Positions 1 to 8,223 of a stretch of DNA of 64,000 bases are shown here, piece by piece. Position 1 is the first letter of the stretch. Each line of letters opens with the position of its first letter. The translations under genes were made by a program, and so were the position numbers. The stretch covers positions 1,922,001 through 1,986,000 of the forward strand of contig JADJQX010000007.1 in the NCBI GenBank assembly GCA_016712525.1, written 5' to 3'. Under the pieces are notes generated by a model. That model saw only the letters and a list, made by a program, of their open reading frames with translations, was not told the DNA's origin and did no database searches. Source of the DNA: Myxococcales bacterium (GTDB taxonomy: Bacteria; Myxococcota_A; Polyangia; Polyangiales; Polyangiaceae).

Positions 1-74
1 TCTCTTCGAGGCCTCGGCTCATGGCCTTGGGCTTTTACTCGCCTTTCGGCCGGTGAGAAGCCGAAAACGCCGCA

Positions 75-1346
75 TCAGGGGCAGGCGAACCGGGTGAGCC
101 AGGTGTGGGCCGCGTCGCCGTAGAGGATCCAGACCGCCTTCGCCGCGTCGACCGCGATGGCGACGTCCGTGATGCGCGCGCCCCGGGCGACGAGGCCGTG
201 CGACGTGAAGGAGCCGTCGGCCACGAGGTGCCCGAGCTCGAGGGCCCGCGGGGCGTCACGCTCGGAGGACTCGGGGACGACGCGTGCAACATACATGCGA
301 TCGAGCGTCTCGGAGCGTGTCGCGGCGAGCGGCGCAGGGTCGAGCCCGTTCGGGTAGGCCGAGACCTTCACGGGCACGTCGTCCTTGGGTGGCGACGGGA
401 CGAGCAGCGTCGTCATGCCGAACGAGCTCACGTCCTGGGGCATCGGGACGAGCGCGAACGTCGCGCCCCTGAGCCTTCCCGACGCGAGCGTCACGCCCCG
501 CTCCGCCGGGCCGCCGACGGTGAGAACGGCGTCGTTCCCGAGCTCGATTTTTCCGTCTTTTCCGAGAGTTAGCTCACGTGCGTGCATCGGCGTCATGGCC
601 GTGCGGGCGTCGAGGTAGAGGGCCACGACCTTGTCGCCCGCGGGTACGAGCGCGAGCTGCGTCGCGCCGCTGCCGTCGTCCGAGAGGCGCACGGGCTCGC
701 CCTCGTCGAGGATGACGAACGCCTGCAGCATCGTGCCCTCGGTCGTCGAGCGCTCGGCGAGGTAGGCGACGACGGAGTGCCCGTCCCCTCCGATGGGCGC
801 GGCGGCGATGCGCGTGGCCGGGCGCCCCTTCCCGACCTCGCGCTCGCGCATGCCGTCGATGCGCCGAATGACTCCCCCGCGGCCCGGGCAGTACACGAAG
901 CGACCCGCGGGCTCGCACGGCGGGTAGCTCATGGGCTCGAACGAGAGGACACGCGTCGGCGCGACCGGCGCGAGGGTCGGCGGGACGGGGACCCCGAAGC
1001 CACGGGTGCGCCCGGAGTCGTTCGCGACCACTTCGAGCCGGTTGCCCGAGGCCGCGAGGAACGCCGTGCCGCGAAAAGGTTGCTCTTGAGGCCCGTAGAC
1101 GAGCTTGCAGGCGGAGGGCCCCGCGTCTCCGAGGGTGGGCGCGGCAGTGACGTGCGCATCGCCGATGGAGGCGTCACGGGGGACGGCGGCGTCCGGCGCC
1201 GACGATGCGGAGGCCGTGGGGGGCGCGCTCGGCTCGGGAGCCGAAACGTCCTTCGCGCCGCTGTCGACGGGGGGCGGCTTCTTCTCCCGGCACGCCACCC
1301 CGAAGGCCATGGCCGCGACGGTGAGCGCCACGACGGGTCCCCTCAT
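75..1346 (-). CDS. Hypothetical lipoprotein (423 aa)
   Basis: I do not recognise a family. The N-terminus is a lipoprotein signal: a hydrophobic stretch ends in FGVAC with the lipidated Cys at residue 19. It is followed by a Pro/Ser/Ala/Asp-rich linker to about residue 75, typical of myxobacterial outer-membrane lipoproteins. The remaining ~340 residues alternate short beta-like segments with Gly/Pro turns, which would fit a beta-propeller or beta-sandwich, but this is a guess. The start ATG overlaps the stop of the upstream gene by 4 bases (ATGA), so the two are translationally coupled and may act together in the envelope. Confidence 0.75.
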   Translation of the reverse strand: MRGPVVALTVAAMAFGVACREKKPPPVDSGAKDVSAPEPSAPPTASASSAPDAAVPRDASIGDAHVTAAPTLGDAGPSACKLVYGPQEQPFRGTAFLAASGNRLEVVANDSGRTRGFGVPVPPTLAPVAPTRVLSFEPMSYPPCEPAGRFVYCPGRGGVIRRIDGMREREVGKGRPATRIAAAPIGGDGHSVVAYLAERSTTEGTMLQAFVILDEGEPVRLSDDGSGATQLALVPAGDKVVALYLDARTAMTPMHARELTLGKDGKIELGNDAVLTVGGPAERGVTLASGRLRGATFALVPMPQDVSSFGMTTLLVPSPPKDDVPVKVSAYPNGLDPAPLAATRSETLDRMYVARVVPESSERDAPRALELGHLVADGSFTSHGLVARGARITDVAIAVDAAKAVWILYGDAAHTWLTRFACP

Positions 1347-1852
1347 GGCCGCTTCCCAGGCGTGTTCTTCACGGCGAAATCGACGTGGAGCTCGCCCGAG
1401 CCCTTCGCGACCGACGCGTCACGAAAGCTCGGGAGCACACACGAGCCCGCGAAGAGCGACTCGACCGGGAGCGTGTTCCGCGGCGAAAAGCGTGCATCTT
1501 TCACGTTTCCGTCGGCCGTGAAGACGACCTCCACGTAGATGGTCCCGTACACCCCGGCCATGCACACGCAAGCCTTCTCGGCCCCCGGGGCGAGCGCCGC
1601 AGAGATCTCCGCGATCCGGGCCGGCGAGAGCGCGGCCGTCGACGTGACCGAGACGTCGGCGAGGGGCCCTGCGCTGGCCGTGGGCGCGGGAGGCGTGAGG
1701 AGCTGAGTGTCCCGAGGGTCGTGCTTGCGTGCCTTGACCACCCAGAGGGCCACGATGAGCACGGTGAGCACGCCCACGGCCACGAAGCCGAGCGCCCGCT
1801 CGCCGCGCTTCTCGGACGCGCTCACCTTGATGTGCCGTACCTCGTCGCCCAC
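1343..1852 (-). CDS. Membrane-anchored protein with AgmX/TonB-like C-terminal domain
   Basis: The 169-residue protein starts at a GTG codon. It has a short cytoplasmic N-terminus, one membrane helix at about residues 21-39, a Pro/Thr/Ala linker and a C-terminal domain of about 90 residues. That domain (a Cys-containing start, VEVVFTADGNVKDARF, a second Cys, then SGELHVDFAVK) has the layout of the TonB-C-like domain found at the end of AgmX/GltJ-type proteins in myxobacteria. That assignment is by recall of the pattern and not certain. It overlaps the downstream lipoprotein gene by 4 bases, which suggests an envelope function in common. Confidence 0.7.
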   Translation of the reverse strand: MGDEVRHIKVSASEKRGERALGFVAVGVLTVLIVALWVVKARKHDPRDTQLLTPPAPTASAGPLADVSVTSTAALSPARIAEISAALAPGAEKACVCMAGVYGTIYVEVVFTADGNVKDARFSPRNTLPVESLFAGSCVLPSFRDASVAKGSGELHVDFAVKNTPGKRP

Positions 1853-1914
1853 GGGATCTTTCTATCGCAAGTCTTCGAGGGAGTGTGGGGCGGCCTTCGC
1901 CGCCGGCAAGGACG

Positions 1915-2805
1915 TTACGATCCGCCGCGCGAGAGGAGCCACGCGTCGACGAGCGTCGCCACGAAGAAGCCGAGGCTCACGAGGGCGTTGCAGTCGAAGA
2001 ACGCTTTGTCGATCTTCTCGAGGCTCCCGCCGCGGACGAGGCGATGCTCGACGACGAGGATGCCCGCGAACACGAGCGTGCCCACGAAATACGCCGGCCC
2101 CCTATGGAGGACGACCCCGGCCGACGCGAGCGCGAGCACCGTCACCACGTGCGACGCCGCCGACATGCGGAGCGCCCCCTGCGTGCCGAAGCGCGCCGGC
2201 ACGGAGTGGAGGCCGTTCTCGCGGTCGAACTTCTCGTCCTGCAGCGAATAGAGGACGTCGAAACCGAAGAGCCACGTGACCACGCCCAGCATCACGAGGA
2301 CGATGCCGAGGCCGGGCTTCGCGCCCATGGCGATCCACGCCCCGCCCGGGGCGAGCGAGAGGGCGAGCCCGAGCCACGCGTGCGCCGCCCACGTGAACCG
2401 CTTCGCGAGGGAGTACCCGAGCAGCACGAGCAGCACGGGCACGGAGAGCACGGCCGGCCACACGCCGAGTGTCGCCGCGGACAGCAAGAAGACGAGGCCC
2501 GAGGCCACGGTGAGCGCGAGCGCCTCACGGGCGGCCACGCGACCGGCTTGGATCGGCCGCTCCTTCGTGCGCGGGTTCTTCTCGTCGACGTCCCGGTCGA
2601 CGTAGCGGTTGAAGGCCATGGCGCTCGTCCGCGCCGCGACCATGCACACGAGCATCGCCCCCACGCGCGCCGGCGTCAGCGGCACGTGCGGCTCTCGGTG
2701 CGCGAGCACGGTGGCCGTCGCGGCGAACGGCAACGCGAAGACCGTGTGGGAGAACGCCACGAGATCGGCGTACGCGCGGAGCTTCGACAACACACCCTGA
2801 CTCAT
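1915..2805 (-). CDS. mqnP: UbiA-family prenyltransferase of menaquinone synthesis (MqnP-like)
   Basis: A polytopic prenyltransferase of 296 residues, the usual UbiA length. Both Asp-rich motifs that bind Mg-diphosphate are present: NRYVDRDVD at residues 66-74 and DVLYSLQDEKFD at 183-194. UbiA proteins attach a polyprenyl chain to an aromatic acid in the membrane. As the last gene of an operon with mqnE, mqnA-mqnC and ubiX/ubiE, it most likely prenylates the 1,4-dihydroxy-6-naphthoate product of the futalosine route, the role proposed for MqnP. It overlaps the upstream amidohydrolase gene by 4 bases (ATGA). The assignment to menaquinone rather than ubiquinone rests on context. Confidence 0.9.
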   Translation of the reverse strand: MSQGVLSKLRAYADLVAFSHTVFALPFAATATVLAHREPHVPLTPARVGAMLVCMVAARTSAMAFNRYVDRDVDEKNPRTKERPIQAGRVAAREALALTVASGLVFLLSAATLGVWPAVLSVPVLLVLLGYSLAKRFTWAAHAWLGLALSLAPGGAWIAMGAKPGLGIVLVMLGVVTWLFGFDVLYSLQDEKFDRENGLHSVPARFGTQGALRMSAASHVVTVLALASAGVVLHRGPAYFVGTLVFAGILVVEHRLVRGGSLEKIDKAFFDCNALVSLGFFVATLVDAWLLSRGGS

Positions 2806-4037
2806 CGTTCACCCCGACCTTCGTTGCGAGAATCGAGCCGCTTGCGCGGCAGCGTGCGCGCGTGGAGGAGCGCCTCGGACGCGCTCCCACGGACCTCCGT
2901 CATGACGCCGAAGACGCCCGGGCGCGCCCCCCGCGCGAGCCTCCCGTGAGCCGGGAGCCCCAAGGCGAGCGCCCCATGGTGGGTCGCCATCGCGACCACG
3001 AGGTCGGCCGGGAGGGCGAAGGCCTCGGCGAGCGCGGCGGCCTCCTCGAGCACGTCGAGCGAGGGGCTCGACGCGAGCGAATCGGTCCCGAGCGCAGGCA
3101 AAATACCACGTGATATCATACACTTCACATCCGGCAGACGCCCCTCGATGAACAGGTTCGAGCGCGGGCAGAGGGCGACCTTGGCGCCGTCGTCGGCGAC
3201 GCGATCGAGCTCCTCGGGGGTCGCGTCGGTGAGGTGCACGAGGAGGACGTCGGGCCGGAGCCCTAGGAGGGACCGAGCGTACGCCACGGGCCCGAGCCCC
3301 GGCCACGCGAACGCCCCCTCGGGCACGCCGAGCCCGCGGAAGAAGTCGAGCATCGGGCCGCGGCCCTCGGTGAGCACCTGACGCTCGGCCGCGTGCTCGG
3401 CGAGGTGGAGGGAGGTGCGCGCCCCACGAGCCCTCGCGAGCGCGACGAGCCGCCGCACGGCGTCGGGGTGGGTCGTGTGCAACGTGTGGGCGGACGGCGA
3501 CCAGACGAGCGAGCCTCCGTCGAGGAGCCCCGCTGCGCGCGCTGCGCCTTCGAGGGCCTCGACCTTCGCGAGCGCCACGTCGCGCACGGCCCCGAAGACC
3601 TCGTGAAAAACCGCGCCCGAGAGGCCCGCCGCGACGAGCGGGCCCGCGGACGAGAGGCCGTTCGTGACCTCTCCGACCGCGACCGTCGCGAGGCGCACGA
3701 GCGTCTCCACGGCCTCGCGTGTCGCCCGGAGCATGGCGTCCTCGGGGGTCGCGCGGCGCGCCGAGAGCATGGCCGTGGCCCAGCCGGCGAAGCCGAGCCC
3801 CTCGGGCACCGAGCCTGCGAGCGCCGAGAGCTCGAGGTGCGTGTGAGCGTTCACGAGGCCCGGGAACACGACGCCCTCGAGCTTCGTGATCTCGGCGCCG
3901 GTGCTCCTCGGGAGCACGTCCGACGCACGTCCCACGTCGACCACCGTGCCCGCGTCGTCGAGCACGACGGCCCCGTCACGGAGCGACGGCCCGTCGCCCA
4001 CGACGAGACCGCTCGCGTGGACGACGCGCGCGTTCAT
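2802..4037 (-). CDS. mqnX: Amidohydrolase, probable aminofutalosine deaminase
   Basis: A 411-residue metal-dependent amidohydrolase of the SAH-deaminase/chlorohydrolase type. The metal ligands are visible: HTH at residues 65-67, HLAEH at 211-215, His268 in LLVHLTD and Asp319 in GTDS. The motif SAHTLHTTHP near 182-191 is typical of adenosine-type deaminases. Located between the mqnA-mqnC fusion and the prenyltransferase, with 4-base overlaps on both sides, it probably converts aminofutalosine to futalosine. This implies the branch in which futalosine is then cleaved by MqnB; no mqnB lies in this window. The start ATG at 4037 was chosen because it overlaps the previous stop and the conserved fold begins directly after it. 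Confidence 0.85.
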   Translation of the reverse strand: MNARVVHASGLVVGDGPSLRDGAVVLDDAGTVVDVGRASDVLPRSTGAEITKLEGVVFPGLVNAHTHLELSALAGSVPEGLGFAGWATAMLSARRATPEDAMLRATREAVETLVRLATVAVGEVTNGLSSAGPLVAAGLSGAVFHEVFGAVRDVALAKVEALEGAARAAGLLDGGSLVWSPSAHTLHTTHPDAVRRLVALARARGARTSLHLAEHAAERQVLTEGRGPMLDFFRGLGVPEGAFAWPGLGPVAYARSLLGLRPDVLLVHLTDATPEELDRVADDGAKVALCPRSNLFIEGRLPDVKCMISRGILPALGTDSLASSPSLDVLEEAAALAEAFALPADLVVAMATHHGALALGLPAHGRLARGARPGVFGVMTEVRGSASEALLHARTLPRKRLDSRNEGRGER

Positions 4038-5917
4038 GACGGGTCCGTGAGCCAGTCGTAGCGGACGTTGCGCCGCGTGGCCTTGTAGCCGGCGGCGCGG
4101 ATGCGGGCCTCCATGCCGGTCGCGTCCATGCGGAACGTGGTCCCCGCGCTCGACACGACGTTCTCCTCGAACATGACGCTGCCGAAATCGTCGGCCCCGA
4201 AGAGGAGCGCCACCTGGCCGACCTCGGGCCCTTGGGTGACCCACGAGGCGCCGACGTGGTCGACGTTGTCGAGCATGAGCCGCGCCACCGCCTGCTGACG
4301 CAAGTAGAGGAGCGTGCCGTGCTCGCCCGGGAGGATGTGGGTGCCCTCTTCGAACTGGTAGTCCCAGCAGAAGAAGGCCGTAAATCCCCCGGTCTCGTCC
4401 TGGAGATCGCGGATCTTGAGGAGGTGCAAGATGCGCTCGCGCGCCGTGTCGATGGTGCCGTACATCATCGTGGCGCTCGAGCGGAGGCCCATGGCGTGCG
4501 CGGTGCGCATGACGGAGAGCCACTCCTCGCTCGTGCACTTCGTCTTGGCGATACGCCGACGCACCCTGTCGACCAGGATCTCGGCCCCGCCGCCCGGCAC
4601 CGAGTCGAGGCCCGCCGCGTGCAGGCGCTCGAGCACCCGCTGCACCGTGAGGCCCTCGAGCTGCGCGATGTGGAGGATCTCCTCGGGCGAGAGCGCGTGG
4701 AGGCCGAGGCCGTACTCGGACTTCATCCAGCGGAAGAGGTCCTCGTACCACCCGATGCGGAGGTCGGGGTTCAGGCCTCCCTGGAGGAGGATCTGGACGC
4801 CACCCTTGTCTTTCACTTCTTGGAGCTTCTGGCCGAGCTGCTCCCGGGTGAGCACGTACGCCTCGGGGTGCCCGGGCTTCCTGTAGAATGCACAGAATCG
4901 GCAGCTCGTCGTGCACACGTTCGTGTAGTTCACGTTGCGGTCGACGATGTACGTGACGACCTCGGCCGGGTTCTTGCGCATGCGCGCGCCGCGCGCGAGG
5001 AGACCGAGATCGAAGAGCGAGGCCTCTTCGAGCAAGCGGAGGCCCTCTTCGCCGGAGAGGCGCTCTCCGGCCTCGGCGCGCGCGAGCACGGTGTCGAGCG
5101 ACGGGCGGGCCACGCGGCGCGTCTCGGTCGGGTTCACGATCGAGAACCGCGTGCGCGGGAGGAGCCCCTCGCTCGCGGCCTCGTCGAGGAAACGCTCGAG
5201 CCCTCGCACGGCCTGGTCGTCGAGGTCGTAGCGCAGGCTCTCTTCGAGGTACGACACCAACGCACCCTCGGATAGCCCTGTCTTTTCGGCGTGTTGCGCG
5301 GCGAGCCGGCGGCGCTCGGACAGGCCCCAGGCCCTCGCCGCCTCGAGCTCGGCCACGTCGTCGGACGTGAGCGCGCCCGGGCGCGAGAACCACCCGGCGA
5401 AGACGAAGGGGAGCCCCGTGTCCTCGCGCCAGGCCTCGCCGAGGTCGAGCACGTGCGGGAACCTGCCCTCGAGCGCGAGCGCCGGATCGCCAATCACGAC
5501 GGCCGCCGTCTTCCCGCCGACCTTCGCGATGGCCTCGGCCGACGACGCGCCGAAGAACCGCGGAGACACTTTGCGCTTCTTGAGGAGGAGGCGAGCCAGG
5601 ACGACGCTCGTGCGCGACGAGAGGTCGAGCGCGACCTCGCCGACCTCGGACAGCGGGGCCTCCGACACGAGGAGCACGCTGCGCACCGGGCCGAACGTGC
5701 CGATGCACGCGCTCGACGACAGCTCGAGCCCGCCGAACGAGGCCGCCGCGGCGACGGGCATGAGGGCGGCCGCGACCTCGTCCTCGGCGAGCTTTCGCGC
5801 CACCTCCGACGGGAGCGAGAGGGAGAGCTCGAAGGCCCCCTCCCGCGGATTTCCGGGGGCGAACGCGTCCCACAGGGGGCGCGCGTTCAAGTACTCGACG
5901 GCGCCGAGCTTCTTCAT
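4034..5917 (-). CDS. mqnA-mqnC: MqnA-MqnC fusion: chorismate dehydratase plus cyclic dehypoxanthinyl futalosine synthase
   Basis: A 627-residue two-domain protein. Residues 1 to about 268 are an MqnA-type chorismate dehydratase: EYLNARPL near the start, CIGTFGPVRSVLLVS at 71-85, SRTSVVLARLLL at 101-112 and VIGDPAL at 141-147. Residues from about 272 to the end are an MqnC-type radical SAM enzyme with the 4Fe-4S motif CTTSCRFC (Cys335, Cys339, Cys342), LLQGGLNPDL and HALSPEEI. The first and a late step of the futalosine route are thus on one chain, although MqnE and the deaminase/hydrolase act between them. I see no stop or frameshift at the junction. It overlaps mqnE and the amidohydrolase gene by 4 bases each. 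Both domains look intact. Confidence 0.93.
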   Translation of the reverse strand: MKKLGAVEYLNARPLWDAFAPGNPREGAFELSLSLPSEVARKLAEDEVAAALMPVAAAASFGGLELSSSACIGTFGPVRSVLLVSEAPLSEVGEVALDLSSRTSVVLARLLLKKRKVSPRFFGASSAEAIAKVGGKTAAVVIGDPALALEGRFPHVLDLGEAWREDTGLPFVFAGWFSRPGALTSDDVAELEAARAWGLSERRRLAAQHAEKTGLSEGALVSYLEESLRYDLDDQAVRGLERFLDEAASEGLLPRTRFSIVNPTETRRVARPSLDTVLARAEAGERLSGEEGLRLLEEASLFDLGLLARGARMRKNPAEVVTYIVDRNVNYTNVCTTSCRFCAFYRKPGHPEAYVLTREQLGQKLQEVKDKGGVQILLQGGLNPDLRIGWYEDLFRWMKSEYGLGLHALSPEEILHIAQLEGLTVQRVLERLHAAGLDSVPGGGAEILVDRVRRRIAKTKCTSEEWLSVMRTAHAMGLRSSATMMYGTIDTARERILHLLKIRDLQDETGGFTAFFCWDYQFEEGTHILPGEHGTLLYLRQQAVARLMLDNVDHVGASWVTQGPEVGQVALLFGADDFGSVMFEENVVSSAGTTFRMDATGMEARIRAAGYKATRRNVRYDWLTDPS

Positions 5918-7062
5918 GCGACCACCGTCAGGTGACGCCCGGCCTTGCGCTCACGCACCTTGAGCGCCGCCTCGGGGAGGGCGCTCTTTTCGTGCTCACG
6001 AACGATCCTGTAGAGCGTGTCGCGCTCGATGGGTCGTCGGCCTGCCTCGCGGATGAGGCGCACGAGATCGGCCTCGGAGAGCCCGTCGGGAGAGCGGGAG
6101 CCGGCGGCCTTGTAGATGGTCTCGTGGACGATCGTCCCGTCGATGTCGTCGGCCCCGAACGAGAGCGCGACCTGCGCGATCTTGGGGGTCATGCTGACCC
6201 AGTAGGCCTTCACGTGGTCGAAGTTGTCGAGGAAGAGCCGCGAGACGGCCACCGTGCGGAGGTCGTCCATGGCCGTGGGCGCCGGGAGGTTCTTCATGCC
6301 GTTGCCGTCGGGGTGAAAGGCGAGCGGGATGAAGGCCTGAAAGCCGCCCGTCTCGTCTTGCAGGGCGCGGAGCCGCGCGAGGTGATCGACGCGGTGCTCG
6401 AACGTCTCGATGTGACCGTAGAGCATGGTCGCGTTGGAGCGCATGCCCATGCGGTGGGCCACGCGGTGGACCTCGAGCCACTCGTCCGCGGTGGCCTTGT
6501 CGGCGCTGATGCGCGAGCGCACCTCGGGGTGGAAGATCTCCGCGCCGCCGCCCGGGAGGCTGTCGAGCCCGGCCGCGCGCAGCCGCTCGAGCACCTCCTG
6601 CACGGTCATCCCGTAATGCACGGCGAAGAACTGGATCTCGACGCCGGTGAAGCACTTCAGGTGGATGTCGGGCTTGATGCGCCGAAATCCCTTCAAGAGG
6701 TCCTCGTAGTACGAGAACGGGAGCCCCGGGTGGAGGCCGTTCACGACGTGCACCTCGCTCGGAGGGTCGTCCATGCGGGCCTCGAGCTTGCTCCACGCCT
6801 CCTCGAGCGTCATCGTGTGCGCGCCCGGCATGTGCGCCTCGAGCTTCGCGAACGAGCAGAACAGGCACGAGGCCATGCACACGTTCGTGACCTCGACGCG
6901 GAGGTTCTTGTTGAAGTAGGTCGCGTCGCCGTGCCGCGCCTCGCGGACCTCGTTCGCGAGCGCCGCGATCCCCAAGATGTCGGGGCAGGTGAAGAGCTCG
7001 AGCCCCTCGGCCTCCGTCAGCCGTTCTTTTGCACGGACCTTCTCACGAATGCGCTCAAGCAT
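5914..7062 (-). CDS. mqnE: Aminofutalosine synthase (radical SAM)
   Basis: MqnE joins the MqnA product 3-enolpyruvylbenzoate to adenosine from SAM, giving aminofutalosine. The 382-residue protein has the radical-SAM cluster motif CMASCLFC (Cys62, Cys66, Cys69), followed by conserved VVNGLHPGLPFSYYEDLL and the C-terminal SFGADDIDG motif shared with MqnC. The start at 7062 is preferred over an upstream in-frame ATG at 7098 because GGAGAG lies just upstream of it and the MqnE homology begins there. The gene overlaps the preceding one by 8 bases and mqnA-mqnC by 4 bases, so it is translated within the coupled operon. Confidence 0.95.
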   Translation of the reverse strand: MLERIREKVRAKERLTEAEGLELFTCPDILGIAALANEVREARHGDATYFNKNLRVEVTNVCMASCLFCSFAKLEAHMPGAHTMTLEEAWSKLEARMDDPPSEVHVVNGLHPGLPFSYYEDLLKGFRRIKPDIHLKCFTGVEIQFFAVHYGMTVQEVLERLRAAGLDSLPGGGAEIFHPEVRSRISADKATADEWLEVHRVAHRMGMRSNATMLYGHIETFEHRVDHLARLRALQDETGGFQAFIPLAFHPDGNGMKNLPAPTAMDDLRTVAVSRLFLDNFDHVKAYWVSMTPKIAQVALSFGADDIDGTIVHETIYKAAGSRSPDGLSEADLVRLIREAGRRPIERDTLYRIVREHEKSALPEAALKVRERKAGRHLTVVA

Positions 7063-7639
7063 GGGTCTCTCCTCCGGAAATCTCGGCGGGGGTGTCACCC
7101 TCCGCGAACACGGCGCGGCGCCCGACGTAGGCGAGCACCTCGGACAGCTCCTTGCGTTGAAGGAGCTGCGCGCTCACCTGCCCCTGTCCCTTCACCTTCT
7201 TCGTGGCGTCGTCGGCGATGGGGAGACCGCGCTTGTTGGCGAGCACCCCGCGGAGCTCGCTCGCGCCGAACCCGAGCGCGACCTGCGCGAGCTCGATCCC
7301 GATCTCCGTGTAGCTCACGCCCACGCGCACGCCGTCCGGCGAGAGCACGCGCTCCACGGCCACCTTGCGGAGGAGGCCCAAGCCGGCGCCCTCGCTCGAC
7401 GTGTCGCCGCGCGCGATCCACGCCACCTCGTACGGCGCCTTGCCGTCACGGATCGAGATACGCACGAGATCGCCCGCCACACGCGCGCGGACGGCGTCGG
7501 CGAGCGCTCCCAGCGCGAGGAGGTCGGCCTTCTCGAGGCGCTCACGCGAGCCCTTGGGCAAAGGCTCCCCGGCGAGGCGCGCGCGCGCGATCTCCGAGAG
7601 ACCGGCGGCGGCGAGGGCCTTCTGGACGAGCGGGCTCAC
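7055..7639 (-). CDS. Cys-less MqnE/MqnC-like accessory protein
   Basis: A 194-residue protein that I do not recognise as a named family. Its N-terminal third (RERLEKADLLALGALADAVR) resembles the segment before the radical-SAM barrel in MqnE, and its C-terminal part (GIELAQVALGFGASELRG) closely resembles the C-terminal SFGADD region of MqnE and MqnC. The barrel core with CxxxCxxC is missing; no cysteine is visible anywhere. The GTG at 7639 is taken as the start: AGGAGG sits 6-7 bases before it and the GTG overlaps the ubiX stop (GTGA). The open frame is intact, so it looks like a retained gene and not debris. It may be a structural partner of MqnE or the MqnC domain; this is inference. Confidence 0.85.
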   Translation of the reverse strand: MSPLVQKALAAAGLSEIARARLAGEPLPKGSRERLEKADLLALGALADAVRARVAGDLVRISIRDGKAPYEVAWIARGDTSSEGAGLGLLRKVAVERVLSPDGVRVGVSYTEIGIELAQVALGFGASELRGVLANKRGLPIADDATKKVKGQGQVSAQLLQRKELSEVLAYVGRRAVFAEGDTPAEISGGETHA

Positions 7640-8223
7640 GAGACCACCTCCTTCGGCGCGCCCCACCGATGAAGCAAATCATGAGTAATTCCGAGGTGAT
7701 CGAGCACACGGCCGACGACCGTGTCGATGGCTTGCTCGAGGGTCGTGGTCTTTCCGTAGAAGGAGGGCATGGCGGGGAGCACGAGGGCGCCGTGGCGCGA
7801 GACGGTGGTGAGGTTCTCGAGGTGGAGGGTCGAGAGAGGGGTCTCTCGGGGGACGAGCACGAGGGTGCGGCGCTCCTTGAGCATCACGTCGGCGGCCCGG
7901 GTGAGCAGCGTGTCGCTCGTACCGTGGGCGATGCGGGACACCGTGCCCATGCTCGCGGGCACGACGGCCATCGCGTGCCACCCCGCGCTCCCGCTCGCGA
8001 AGGGCGCGCGGTAATCACGTGCACCATACACGGGGAGCCCGAGCTCCTCCCGGATGTCTCCGCCGCACTCGAGGGACCACACCTCGGAGGCGGTGCTCGA
8101 GAGGCAAACGCCCACCTCGAGCTCGCCCGTGCGCACCCGCTCGCGGAGCACCTGCGCGAGGCGCTTCGCGTAGGGGGCGCCGCTCGCGCCCGTGATGCCG
8201 AGGACGATTTTTCGGACGGTCAT
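7636..8223 (-). CDS. ubiX: Flavin prenyltransferase UbiX
   Basis: UbiX makes prenylated FMN, the cofactor of UbiD-type decarboxylases. The 195-residue protein has the family length and motifs: GITGASGAPYAKRL after the first strand, the flavin-binding SMGTVSRIAHGTSDTLLTRAADV segment in the middle, and LVLVPRETPLS followed by the C-terminal helix. In futalosine operons it serves a UbiD-like decarboxylase (MqnL) that is not in this window. It overlaps ubiE by 4 bases upstream and the Cys-less MqnE-like gene by 4 bases downstream. Confidence 0.95.
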   Translation of the reverse strand: MTVRKIVLGITGASGAPYAKRLAQVLRERVRTGELEVGVCLSSTASEVWSLECGGDIREELGLPVYGARDYRAPFASGSAGWHAMAVVPASMGTVSRIAHGTSDTLLTRAADVMLKERRTLVLVPRETPLSTLHLENLTTVSRHGALVLPAMPSFYGKTTTLEQAIDTVVGRVLDHLGITHDLLHRWGAPKEVVS

